A DNA stretch of 21,829 nt from Rhodospirillales bacterium (GTDB lineage Bacteria; Pseudomonadota; Alphaproteobacteria; Acetobacterales; Acetobacteraceae). Made by a program: the position numbers and the translations under genes. Shown one piece after another: positions 7,508-15,370 of this stretch; the first letter of the stretch is position 1, and each line of letters opens with the position of its first letter. The notes below the pieces were generated by a model, which did not search any database, was not told the DNA's origin, and saw only the letters and a list, made by a program, of their open reading frames with translations. The stretch is from NCBI GenBank assembly GCA_025352915.1, contig JANXSA010000309.1, positions 1 to 21,829 on the forward strand, in the 5' to 3' direction.

Positions 7508-7945
7508 GCGCGCAACCTGACGAGGCAGTGGGGGGTTATTCACCGTTGGATATAACGCACTGTCGGCCCTTCCTGCTTGGCGCGCAAGGCCGGGAGCGTG
7601 GCGGGGGGCAAGAGACGCCGCAAAGACCTCGCCATGAGGAGAAGATTAACCGGGGGTTTACCGGAATACGAGAAAAGACGGCTGTATGAGGGCACGTTCA
7701 CGACCGCCCCCGCCTACTCCGCGTCCGACTGGCCAGGAAAGCATCGGCTAATGCCGGAGCGCGGCAATTCCGCGGAATCATCTCGCAGCATTTTGGAGTC
7801 CGGATCGGTTTCATTCAGCGGCGCATTTTCGTTGACGATGGTTATAGACATGCCGGACCACTCCGCGTAATTAAATCGTGATTTCCTCGTTCCATTCGCG
7901 TGTGATGTCACGAGAACTCCAAACTGACTGGAAGAGCGGCTAATC
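7508..7945. other. 438-bp intergenic region between moaA and the chemotaxis cluster
   Basis: This divergent spacer must hold promoters for moaA and for the chpT-like gene. I see no convincing gene; the open frame at 7577-7870 has unnatural composition and no family signal. Visible items are a CtrA-like TTAA-N7-TTTA (7646-7660), a perfect 12-bp palindrome ATTCCGCGGAAT (7767-7778), and an inverted TCGTGA/TCACGA pair (7876-7881, 7908-7913). I find no clear -35/-10 pair and no riboswitch I can support. Confidence 0.5.
7646..7661 (+). promoter_or_regulatory. Possible CtrA-type site
   Basis: The sequence TTAA, seven bases, TTTAC matches the CtrA consensus TTAA-N7-TTAAC at all but one fixed position. 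Motility and chemotaxis genes are common CtrA targets in Alphaproteobacteria, and the next gene encodes a ChpT-like protein, which in Caulobacter feeds phosphate to CtrA. The site is 285 bp upstream of that gene, which is far. A single short motif can occur by chance. Confidence 0.25.
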
Positions 7946-8614
7946 ATGAGGGGGCGACAGAAATCCGTGGATGCATTGTTTTTGGCTGAAACTTTGGCAT
8001 CGCGACTGTGCCACGACCTCAGCGGGGAGGTGAATGCGCTGGCCGGCGCCGTCGAGGAAATGCGTGACAGCGCTTGCCCCGATCGTGATGCCATCGAGCT
8101 GGCGAACGACGCCTGCGAAGCCTTGGTCCGCCGCTTGCGGCTGGCCCGCGCCGCCTGGGGCGGGCTGGGCGGCCCAATGGGGATGGAGGAATGGCGCACG
8201 ATCGTCGACTTCATGCCGCGGCGCGGGGTGACGCTGGCGCTGGACGGGGTCAGCGAAGCGGGATTTTTCGCCCCTGCGGCCGCGCGCCTGACCCTCAATG
8301 TCTTGCTGCTGGCAACCGAGTCCCTGCCTGCGGGCGGGGTGGTCGAGGTCAGCGGCAAGCCTGAGCGCGACTTGCTGGTGCGTATCCGCGGGCCCCGCGC
8401 CGCCTGGCCGGCCGGGATGGCGGGGATGATGGCCGACCCGGCAGAGGCGGTCGACCATCTCCGCCGCATCGACGCCATGGCCGCCGCGAGGACGCTCCAG
8501 GCGGCACTGACCGCGCTGATTGCCCATGCGACCGGTCAACGCATCAGCTTTCTGCTTGGGCCGCACGCGGAAGATGCTCCGCCATTGTTTGTGGCGCTGG
8601 TGCCGGTGCCGTAA
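7946..8614 (+). CDS. ChpT-like histidine phosphotransferase
   Basis: This 222-residue protein matches the layout of the ChpT/DUF2328 family: an N-terminal helical hairpin with the phospho-accepting His23 in ASRLCHD, and a C-terminal degenerate ATPase-like domain containing LTLNVLLLATESLPAGGVVEVSG. That segment closely resembles the Caulobacter ChpT stretch around LNIAQIAASALPAGG. ChpT is a dimeric shuttle passing phosphate from the hybrid kinase CckA to CtrA and CpdR. It is the first gene of the chemotaxis cluster, 196 bp before cheA, and in the same direction. Whether it is the cell-cycle ChpT or a paralogue dedicated to the hybrid CheA downstream is open, so no symbol is given. The start at 7946 has a weak GAGCGG upstream. 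The stop is followed by a perfect 12-bp GC palindrome (8617-8628) without a T run. Confidence 0.78.
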   Translation: MRGRQKSVDALFLAETLASRLCHDLSGEVNALAGAVEEMRDSACPDRDAIELANDACEALVRRLRLARAAWGGLGGPMGMEEWRTIVDFMPRRGVTLALDGVSEAGFFAPAAARLTLNVLLLATESLPAGGVVEVSGKPERDLLVRIRGPRAAWPAGMAGMMADPAEAVDHLRRIDAMAAARTLQAALTALIAHATGQRISFLLGPHAEDAPPLFVALVPVP

Positions 8615-8810
8615 CCGCGCGGCCGCGCAGGCAACTACCCCGCTGACCGATGCGCGACGGCCGAAATTGCGCAAAGTCCGGCAAAAGCCACGCATCTTTA
8701 CCGTTTCTTCGCTCCAGCCCCCGCACTGTGCCCTCCAACACGCGCGCCCCCTGCCCTGCCTCAGGGCTTGATGGATTGGTTGCCGCGCGGATGAAGGCAC
8801 GGAGTGACGG

Positions 8811-11567
8811 ATGGACGACCTGCTAGCCGACTTCCTCACCGAGACCAGCGAAAGCCTCGCCGAGCTCGATACCGCACTCGTTAAGCTTGAGCGCACCCCG
8901 AATGACGAGGAAACCCTCTCGCTGATCTTTCGCATGGTTCACACGATCAAGGGCACGTGCGGATTCCTCGGCCTGTCACGCCTGGAGCGCGTTGCACATG
9001 CGGCCGAGAATGTGTTGGGCCGGGTACGAGATAAGGTTCTCAAGGTCACTCCGGAGAACATCACCACGATTCTCGCGGCGCTGGATTGCATCAAGCAGAT
9101 TGTCGCGGCGCTGGCCGCCACCGCGCACGAGCCAACCGGGGACGATACCATCCTGATCGCGGCGCTAGACGCCGCTGCCGAGGGGCGTGTGCTGACCGCA
9201 GCCAAAGCACCCGCGGTCGTCGCGGCACCGGCATCCGCTCCGGCTGCACCGCCCGCTATTGCACCGCCCGCTATTGCGGCAACCACCGTGGCGGATCTGC
9301 CAATCACGCCGGAGCCGATTTCAGCACCCGCTGCAACGCCACCGATGCCCGAGCCCGTTGCCGAATCCGCCGGTCCCGATACTCCCGCTGCCGATGCGCA
9401 GATTGGCCCGCAGACGATCCGCGTCGGCGTCGACGTGCTTGAAGACCTGATGACCCTGGTCAGCGAATTGGTGCTCACCCGCAACCAGCTATTGCAGCTA
9501 GCCCGGATGCATGAGGCGCAAAGCGACGAAACCAGCGGCTTCACCGTGCCGTTGCAGCGGCTGTCGCACATCACGTCCGACCTGCAGGAAGGCGTCATGA
9601 AGACGCGCATGCAGCCGATCGGCAACGCCTGGCAGAAATTGCCGCGTCTGGTGAGGGATCTTGCGCGCGACGTGGACAAGCGGATCGAACTGGTGATGCG
9701 CGGGGCGGAGACCGAGCTCGACCGCCAGGTGCTGGAACTGATCAAGGACCCGCTGACCCACATGGTCCGCAACTCCGGCGATCACGGTCTGGAAAAGGCC
9801 GAGGCGCGCCGCGCCGCCGGCAAGCCGGAAACCGGGCGCATCACATTGAACGCCTATCACGAGGGCGGGCACATCATCATCGAGGTCGCCGACGACGGTG
9901 CCGGCCTGCATATCGATCGCATTCGTGCCAAGATCCTGTCCAAGGGACTGGCCAGCGATGGCGAACTGGCCGCCATGAGCGGCGCCGACATCCAACGCTT
10001 CATCTTCCACGCTGGCTTTTCGACCGCCGCCCAGGTTACCGCCGTGTCCGGCCGCGGCGTCGGCATGGATGTGGTGAAGACCAATATCGAGAAGATCGGT
10101 GGCACCATCGACCTGAAGTCGGAGGCAGGTCGCGGCACAACCTTTACCATCAAGATCCCGCTGACCCTGGCCATCGTCTCCGCCCTGATTGTCGAGGCTG
10201 GTGGCGAGCGCTTTGCCATTCCGCAGATCAGCGTGGTCGAACTGGTGCGCGCCCGCCTCAGCGCGGACGGGCAGGACAGCACCACGCCGGTGGTGGAACA
10301 TATCCAGGGCACGCCGGTGCTGCGCCTGCGCGACCAGTTGCTGCCGCTGGTCAACCTGACCGACCTGCTGGCGCTGAGCAGCTCCAAGCTGACCAGCGCA
10401 AGCCCTGGGCATGCCGAGCACAGCGTGCATGTCGTGGTGGCACAAGTCGGCTCCGCCCTGCTCGGCATCATCGTCGACCGCGTCTTCGACACCGAGGAGA
10501 TCGTGGTGAAGCCGGTGGCACCGATCCTGCGCCATATCACCATGTTCAGCGGCAATACCATCCTGGGTGACGGCTCTGTGATCATGATCCTGGACCCGAA
10601 CGGCATTGCACGGGCGACCGGCGTGGCCGGTTCCTCTGGCGGCGACCGCGGCCGCGACAGCCGCGACGCGGCTTTGCCCAGCACCCGCTCCTATTCCAAT
10701 ACCGCCATGCTGCTGTTCCGCGCGGGCGGCACTGATCCGAAGGCGGTTCCACTCGGCTTGGTGGCTCGGCTGGAGGATCTGCCGCGCGACAAGATCGAGA
10801 CGTCGGCCGGCCAGCCGGTCACTCAGTATCGTGGCCGCCTGATGCCGCTGGTGCCGTTCTCCGGCGCCATCAACCCGGATGCTGAACGTTACGCCGTGCT
10901 GGTGTTCACCGATGGCGATGGCAATCAGGAGCGCTGCATGGGGCTTCTGGTCGACGAGATCATCGACGTGGTCGAGGATCATCTGAACATCGAGCTGTCG
11001 GGCGATCGTCCGGGTCTGCTCGGAACCGCGGTGATCGCCGGCCGCGCTACGGATGTGATCGATATCGGCTATTGGCTGACCCAGGCCTCGCAGGACTGGT
11101 TCCGCCGCAGCGATCGGCAGGCGGGCAAAGGCGGCAATTTTCGCGCCCATATCCTGGTTGTCGAGGACAGCGACTTTTTCCGCCAGTTGCTGGTGCCGAC
11201 ACTGTCAGCCGCCGGGTATCGGGTCACCGCCGCCGCCGACGCCAGCGAGGCGTTGCGCCTGCGGGAGGCCGGGGTGATGTTCGATGCGGTGGTATCCGAC
11301 ATCGAAATGCCGGGCATCGACGGCCATGCGCTGGTCCGTCAGCTCCGCGCAGCCGGCGCATGGGCCCAGCTGCCGATGATCGCGCTGACCAGTCACACCA
11401 GCCCCGACAGGATCGATGCGGCGCGCAACGCCGGCTTCACCGATTACGTCGCCAAGTTTGAGCGCGAAGCTTTGCTCGCCAGCCTGGAACAGTGCCTGGC
11501 CGCCGTCAGCGGCGCTGGGCCCGGCGCAACTCCAGCGGGCGGGCGCCGGCTGGCGTCCGCTGCCTGA
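8811..11567 (+). CDS. cheA: Hybrid chemotaxis histidine kinase CheA with C-terminal receiver domain
   Basis: This 918-residue kinase phosphorylates CheY and CheB in response to receptors at the cytoplasmic array. Domains in order are as follows. The Hpt (P1) domain covers about 1-110, with His44 in VHTIKGTCGFLG. An Ala/Pro-rich linker runs from about 125 to 198. The dimerisation domain covers 200-275, ending in GVMKTRMQPI. The ATPase domain has N box HMVRNSGDHGLE (317-328), DDGAG (361-365) and GRGVGMDVV (414-422). A CheW-like domain spans about 450-600. A second CheW-like segment spans about 630-765 (AVLVFTDG, GLLVDEIIDVVEDH). A receiver spans 779-898, with acid pair Glu785/Asp786, phospho-acceptor Asp830 in SDIEMPG, Thr860 and Lys882. 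No separate P2 domain is apparent. A GGAG lies 7 bases before the ATG. The receiver could act as a phosphate sink or pass phosphate to an Hpt partner. The cheW gene follows after 28 bp. Confidence 0.96.
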   Translation: MDDLLADFLTETSESLAELDTALVKLERTPNDEETLSLIFRMVHTIKGTCGFLGLSRLERVAHAAENVLGRVRDKVLKVTPENITTILAALDCIKQIVAALAATAHEPTGDDTILIAALDAAAEGRVLTAAKAPAVVAAPASAPAAPPAIAPPAIAATTVADLPITPEPISAPAATPPMPEPVAESAGPDTPAADAQIGPQTIRVGVDVLEDLMTLVSELVLTRNQLLQLARMHEAQSDETSGFTVPLQRLSHITSDLQEGVMKTRMQPIGNAWQKLPRLVRDLARDVDKRIELVMRGAETELDRQVLELIKDPLTHMVRNSGDHGLEKAEARRAAGKPETGRITLNAYHEGGHIIIEVADDGAGLHIDRIRAKILSKGLASDGELAAMSGADIQRFIFHAGFSTAAQVTAVSGRGVGMDVVKTNIEKIGGTIDLKSEAGRGTTFTIKIPLTLAIVSALIVEAGGERFAIPQISVVELVRARLSADGQDSTTPVVEHIQGTPVLRLRDQLLPLVNLTDLLALSSSKLTSASPGHAEHSVHVVVAQVGSALLGIIVDRVFDTEEIVVKPVAPILRHITMFSGNTILGDGSVIMILDPNGIARATGVAGSSGGDRGRDSRDAALPSTRSYSNTAMLLFRAGGTDPKAVPLGLVARLEDLPRDKIETSAGQPVTQYRGRLMPLVPFSGAINPDAERYAVLVFTDGDGNQERCMGLLVDEIIDVVEDHLNIELSGDRPGLLGTAVIAGRATDVIDIGYWLTQASQDWFRRSDRQAGKGGNFRAHILVVEDSDFFRQLLVPTLSAAGYRVTAAADASEALRLREAGVMFDAVVSDIEMPGIDGHALVRQLRAAGAWAQLPMIALTSHTSPDRIDAARNAGFTDYVAKFEREALLASLEQCLAAVSGAGPGATPAGGRRLASAA

Positions 11568-11595
11568 TCACCTCAACAGCCCGCGAGGAACCACC

Positions 11596-12096
11596 ATGAG
11601 CGCAAATGTTCTTGACCGTGTCGCCACGCCGGCCGCCGATGAAGGGGGCGACGACAATGCAACGTTTGTCACCTTGACGGTTGCGGACCAGCTTTGCGGC
11701 ATTCCCGTGCTCGGCGTGCGCGACATTTTGGGTGCGCAGGTGATCACTCGCATTCCACTGGCATCGCGCGAGATCGCCGGCAGTCTGAACCTGCGCGGTC
11801 GGATCGTCACCGCGATCGACCTTCGCCGCCGGCTCGGGCTGGCCGACGCCGCGGCTGGGGTTGAGCGGATGTCGGTGGTTGCCGAGCAGGGCGGGGAACT
11901 TTACGCACTTCTGGTGGACCAGGTCAGTGAAGTCATGACGTTACCGGCCTCGTCATTTGAGAATAATCCACCAACCTTGCCGCCGCAGTGGTCGGAGTTC
12001 AGCGCGGGCATCTATCGCCTGCGGGACCGGTTGCTGGTGGTGCTCGACGTGGCCCGCTTGTTGTCGCTTGGTCCGACATCACCCGGAAGGGCGTGA
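11596..12096 (+). CDS. cheW: Chemotaxis coupling protein CheW
   Basis: This 166-residue scaffold protein joins chemoreceptors to CheA at the membrane-associated array. The protein is a single CheW domain: FVTLTVADQLCGIPVLGVRDIL forms the first barrel strands, GSLNLRGRIVTAIDLRRRLG (62-81) is the conserved core, and ALLVDQVSEVM and IYRLRDRLLVVLDVARLL complete the second barrel. A short acidic, poorly conserved N-terminus of about 20 residues precedes it. The ATG at 11596 has GAGGAA 5-6 bases upstream. It lies between cheA and the response regulator gene and is surely co-transcribed with both. Confidence 0.95.
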   Translation: MSANVLDRVATPAADEGGDDNATFVTLTVADQLCGIPVLGVRDILGAQVITRIPLASREIAGSLNLRGRIVTAIDLRRRLGLADAAAGVERMSVVAEQGGELYALLVDQVSEVMTLPASSFENNPPTLPPQWSEFSAGIYRLRDRLLVVLDVARLLSLGPTSPGRA

Positions 12097-12144
12097 ACAC
12101 TTTCGCCCAGAAGGGCGCGAATAATTTGTACGGGAGGGCGTGAT
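12086..12144 (+). repeat. Three spaced 12-mers across the cheW/response-regulator junction
   Basis: Copies of GAAGGGCGTGAA-like sequence begin at 12086, 12110 (GAAGGGCGCGAA) and 12133 (GGAGGGCGTGAT), spaced 24 and 23 bases. The first contains the cheW stop codon; the third contains the ribosome binding site and part of the start of the response regulator. A CGCCC at 12104-12108 can pair with the GGGCG of the first copy or, with a 4-base AGAA loop, that of the second, so two exclusive hairpins are possible. Confidence 0.5.
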
Positions 12145-12508
12145 GCCGACTTGTCTGGTGGTTGATGACAGCCGTGTGGTGCGCAAGGTGGCGCGGCGCA
12201 TTCTCGAAGGTCATGGGTTCGAAGTGGTGGAAGCCGAAGACGGGCAGATGGCGTTGGATTCATGCCGCGTCAGAATGCCAGACAGCGTGCTCCTGGATTG
12301 GAACATGCCGGTGATGAACGGGATCGAGTTCCTCAAGGCGCTGCGCGCGGAATTCGGGCCAGGAAATCCACCCGTCCTGTTTTGCACCACGGAGAACGAC
12401 ATCTCGTTCATCCAGCAGGCGATCGAGCATGGTGCACAGGAATTCATCATGAAACCGTTCGACGCCGAGATCCTGATGGGCAAGTTCGCGCAGGTGGGCC
12501 TCGCTTGA
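12143..12508 (+). CDS. CheY-type single-domain response regulator
   Basis: This 121-residue protein is a lone receiver domain: acidic pair Asp8-Asp9 in CLVVDDSRVVRK, phospho-acceptor Asp52 in LLDWNMPVMNG, conserved Thr82/Thr83 in FCTTEND, and Lys104 in FIMKPFD. It has no output domain. Placement between cheW and cheB makes it the likely phosphate acceptor from CheA, acting on the flagellar switch or as a sink. Alphaproteobacterial genomes often carry several CheY proteins, so the precise role is not fixed by sequence. I take the ATG at 12143, preceded by GGGAGGG; a GTG one codon earlier (12140) is equally in frame. Confidence 0.9.
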   Translation: MPTCLVVDDSRVVRKVARRILEGHGFEVVEAEDGQMALDSCRVRMPDSVLLDWNMPVMNGIEFLKALRAEFGPGNPPVLFCTTENDISFIQQAIEHGAQEFIMKPFDAEILMGKFAQVGLA

Positions 12509-12513
12509 CCGTC

Positions 12514-13629
12514 ATGGCGGCAACAGGAGCAGCGCCACGCCCAACCGGAACGCAGCCGCGCGCTCGGGCGGTGGCCCGGGTGATGTTGTGTGATGATTCC
12601 ATCGTCATTCGTGGCGCCATCGCCCGCATGCTGGAGAGCGACCCCCATGTGCAGGTGGTCGCCCGCGTCTCCAACGGTCGCCAAGCGATCGACGAGATCA
12701 CTCGCCAATCCAAGGCGGGCACGCCGGTCGACGTGGTCGTGCTGGATATTGAGATGCCGGTGATGGACGGGATGACGGCGTTGCCGCAGATCCTTGCCGC
12801 GGAACCGGGCATCCGGGTGCTGATGGCCAGCACACTGACGACCCGCGGTGCCGACATTGCGCTGCGTGCTTTGCGTCTGGGTGCCGCCGACTATGTCGCC
12901 AAGCCGAGTACGGCTGAGATTGCCAATGACAGCTTTCGCGCCGACCTGTTGGCCAAGATCAAGGGCCTGGTCCGTGTGCGGTACAGCCGCGCCGACGGCC
13001 CGCCCGTCCCTGGCAGCTCCTTGGTATTGCGTCCTGCAATGGTCCGTGCGCCACAGTTGCTCGCGATCGGCAGTTCCACCGGTGGGCCCCAGGCGCTTTT
13101 CACCCTGATGCAGGGCCTTGGCCGCAAGCTGCCGGTGCCGGTGGTACTGACCCAGCACATGCCGGCAACGTTCACGCCGATTCTCGCCGACCATCTCAAC
13201 CGCCTGGACGCTATACCCTGTAGCGAGGCGCGCGATGGCGATGTGCTGGAGCCCGGACGTGCCTATCTCGCCCCCGGCGACAAGCACTTGCTGGTTGAAG
13301 GCAGCCCGGCGGCGCTGCGGGCGCGCCTGTCAGATGGGGCGGCGGAGAATTTCTGCCGGCCCTCCGTCGATCCGATGCTGCGCAGTGCGGCCCAGGCCTG
13401 TGGCGGCCGCGTACTCGTCGTGATGTTGACCGGCATGGGGCATGACGGACTTGCAGGTTCGCGCCAGGTGGTGGCCGCCGGCGGGGGCGTCATCGCCCAG
13501 GACGAGGCGAGCAGTGTTGTGTGGGGCATGCCGGGTGCGGTCGCGCAGGCCGGGCTTTGCTCACAGATTCTGCCGTTGCCGGCAATCGCCGGCCGGGTAC
13601 TCGACAGCTTCAGGGCAGGCCGCGCATGA
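12514..13629 (+). CDS. cheB: Protein-glutamate methylesterase/glutaminase CheB
   Basis: This enzyme removes methyl groups from receptor glutamates and deamidates glutamines, setting adaptation. The 371-residue protein has an N-terminal receiver (about 20-150) with Asp27-Asp28, phospho-acceptor Asp78 in VLDIEMPVMDG and Lys130 in YVAKPS. A C-terminal methylesterase domain follows a short linker. Its catalytic triad is visible as Ser188 in IGSSTGGPQAL, His215 in LTQHMP and Asp311 in GMGHDG. The first 20 residues are a Pro/Arg-rich extension. An alternative TTG start at 12505, overlapping the stop of the preceding regulator and with GGTGGG better spaced, would add three residues. The stop overlaps the cheR start as ATGA, so the two opposing adaptation enzymes are translationally coupled. 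Confidence 0.95.
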   Translation: MAATGAAPRPTGTQPRARAVARVMLCDDSIVIRGAIARMLESDPHVQVVARVSNGRQAIDEITRQSKAGTPVDVVVLDIEMPVMDGMTALPQILAAEPGIRVLMASTLTTRGADIALRALRLGAADYVAKPSTAEIANDSFRADLLAKIKGLVRVRYSRADGPPVPGSSLVLRPAMVRAPQLLAIGSSTGGPQALFTLMQGLGRKLPVPVVLTQHMPATFTPILADHLNRLDAIPCSEARDGDVLEPGRAYLAPGDKHLLVEGSPAALRARLSDGAAENFCRPSVDPMLRSAAQACGGRVLVVMLTGMGHDGLAGSRQVVAAGGGVIAQDEASSVVWGMPGAVAQAGLCSQILPLPAIAGRVLDSFRAGRA

Positions 13630-14480
13630 CACCCCGCAGTTTCGACATCTTGGCAAACCTGCTCCAGCGCGGCTCCGGCCTGGTGATCGGACCCGAGAAG
13701 CAATATCTGCTGGAGACTCGCCTGGCCGGCATCATGCGCGACCTCGGCCTTGCTGATCTCGACCGATTGGCCGATCGCGTGCAGGCGCCCGGCAATGCCG
13801 AGATTGAGCGACAGATCATCGAGGCGATGACGACCAACGAGAGCTTCTTCTTCCGCGACGAGAAGCCGTTCACCCATTTCCGCACCATGGCGCTGCCACG
13901 GCTGCTGGCGACCCGACCGGCTGGCGCCCGGCTGCGCATCTGGTCGGCGGCCTCCAGCTCTGGCCAGGAGGCATACTCGCTGGCGATGATCGTGGCCGAA
14001 ATGCGCGCAACATTGGGCGGTCGCACGGTGGAAATCGTCGGCACCGACCTCAGCCGGGAGCAGGTGCTGCGCGCGCAGGAAGGCTTGTACACCCAGTTCG
14101 AAGTGCAGCGCGGCCTGCCGATGCAATTCCTGGTCAAGTACTTCAAGAAGGACGGTAGCAACTGGCGGCTGAACGACGCGATCCGGGCGATGGTCAGCTT
14201 TCGTGAATGGAATTTGCTGTCGGACCCGCGGCCGCTTGGCACCTTCGACGTGGTGTTTTGCCGCAACGTGCTGATCTATTTCGACCGGCCGACCAAGACC
14301 CGCGTGCTGGACGCAATCGCGCGCCAGATCCCCCAGGATGGCCTGTTGTATCTTGGCGGTGCCGAGACGGTGCTTGGCATCACCGACTGGTTCGACATCG
14401 TGCCGGACAATCGTGGTGTCTATGAGTTGACGCGCAAGAACGCGCGGCCGGCTCTCGCCAGCGCCGCCGCCGGCCGGTAG
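13626..14480 (+). CDS. cheR: Chemotaxis protein methyltransferase CheR
   Basis: This enzyme transfers methyl groups from S-adenosylmethionine to receptor glutamates, opposing CheB. Of its 284 residues, the N-terminal helical domain covers about 1-65 and contains GLVIGPEKQYLLETRL. MTTNESFFFRD (68-78) is the CheR signature. The SAM site is built from IWSAASSSGQEAYSLAM (105-121) and GTDLS (139-143). FCRNVLIYFD (211-220) and LYLGGAETVLG complete the Rossmann fold. The ATG overlaps the cheB stop by 4 bp. It is the last gene of the chemotaxis cluster; no cheD or receptor gene follows in the window. Confidence 0.95.
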   Translation: MTPRSFDILANLLQRGSGLVIGPEKQYLLETRLAGIMRDLGLADLDRLADRVQAPGNAEIERQIIEAMTTNESFFFRDEKPFTHFRTMALPRLLATRPAGARLRIWSAASSSGQEAYSLAMIVAEMRATLGGRTVEIVGTDLSREQVLRAQEGLYTQFEVQRGLPMQFLVKYFKKDGSNWRLNDAIRAMVSFREWNLLSDPRPLGTFDVVFCRNVLIYFDRPTKTRVLDAIARQIPQDGLLYLGGAETVLGITDWFDIVPDNRGVYELTRKNARPALASAAAGR

Positions 14481-14534
14481 CTTTCGCGCCATCCCCACAG
14501 CGGAGCTCGGGGACCTTGGGCGGGAGCGCGGCGG

Positions 14535-15335
14535 ATGGATCTGCAGGCCGAGTACGACAATGGTGCAAAAGTGCCGAACTATCCCGCCTATGTGGAACGA
14601 TGGATGCGCCAAGCATCGGCATTTCGTGACCAGCACCCGTATGCCGAACTGACCGTCGCCTATGGCCCGACGGAGCGTCAGGCGCTTGACCTTTTCTGGC
14701 CTGGTGCCCGGCGGGATGGTCCGGTGGCAGTGTTCATCCATGGCGGCTACTGGCAGCGCATGGACCGCTCGGCTTTCAGCCATCTCGCCCAAGGGTTGCT
14801 CGGCCATGGCGTGGCGGTAGCGATGCCGTCCTATGAGCTGTGCCCGAATGTCACGTTGGCGGCTCTGGTGGAGCAGGTGCGGGATGCCGTCGCCTTTTTG
14901 TATCGCCGTCTCGGTCGTCGCTTTCTGGCGGCCGGGCATTCGGCCGGCGGCCATCTTGTCGCCATGCTGATGGCGACAAACTGGGCAGCGCGGGGCGCCC
15001 CATGCGACTTGGTGCCGGCAGGGCTATCGATCAGCGGGTTGTTCGATCTGGAGCCGATCACTCACACCACGGTCAACGCGGCGCTCGGACTGGATGTGGC
15101 CGAGGCGCGGCGGCTGTCGCCGCTGCTGTTGCCGCCACCGGGTGGGCGCATTCATGCCTATGTCGGCGACACCGAAGGACAGGAATACACCCGCCAGTCG
15201 CGCGCCATCGCACAAGCCTGGGGCGGCACGTGGGACAGCCTGCCGGGGTTGCATCACTTCTCGATTGTCGAAGAGCTGCAAAATCCGGCCTCGGCAATGG
15301 TGGCCAAGGCGCTGGAATTGATCCCAGCTTCCTAG
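14535..15335 (+). CDS. Alpha/beta hydrolase (arylformamidase-like)
   Basis: This 266-residue cytoplasmic alpha/beta hydrolase has the oxyanion motif HGGYW (69-73), nucleophile Ser136 in GHSAGGH, a likely acid Asp212 in YVGDTEG and catalytic His241 in LPGLHHFS. HGGYWQRMDRSAFSHLA and the N-terminal YDNGAKVPNYPAYVERW resemble kynurenine formamidase-like (KynB/AFMID-type) hydrolases and related carboxylesterases. No kynurenine-pathway genes are nearby, so the substrate is open. It starts 54 bp after cheR with a GGGAG about 8 bases before the ATG. It may be read through from the chemotaxis operon but is probably unrelated in function. Its 3' end faces the quinone oxidoreductase gene across repeat copy C. 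Confidence 0.83.
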   Translation: MDLQAEYDNGAKVPNYPAYVERWMRQASAFRDQHPYAELTVAYGPTERQALDLFWPGARRDGPVAVFIHGGYWQRMDRSAFSHLAQGLLGHGVAVAMPSYELCPNVTLAALVEQVRDAVAFLYRRLGRRFLAAGHSAGGHLVAMLMATNWAARGAPCDLVPAGLSISGLFDLEPITHTTVNAALGLDVAEARRLSPLLLPPPGGRIHAYVGDTEGQEYTRQSRAIAQAWGGTWDSLPGLHHFSIVEELQNPASAMVAKALELIPAS

Positions 15336-15370
15336 GACGAACACCGCACGCGCTGGTTCAGTATCAAGTG

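Noticed and set aside
7577..7870. Open frame of 97 residues upstream of the chemotaxis cluster
   Set aside because: Composition is erratic, there is no ribosome binding site or family signal, and it fills a divergent promoter region.
7508..7945. Molybdenum cofactor riboswitch upstream of moaA
   Set aside because: I could not find the conserved helices of that RNA; the known examples are mainly in other lineages, and only short palindromes are visible.
8617..8628. GC palindrome GCGCGGCCGCGC after the ChpT-like gene as an intrinsic terminator
   Set aside because: It has no following T run and no hairpin loop of workable size; such palindromes are frequent by chance in GC-rich DNA.
9498..11150. 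550-residue frame on the minus strand opposite cheA
   Set aside because: It is a His/Gln/Asp-rich shadow of the strongly supported cheA; long antisense frames are expected at this GC content.
13263..14954. 563-residue minus-strand frame across cheB, cheR and the hydrolase gene
   Set aside because: It spans three well-supported genes on the other strand and has no domain pattern.
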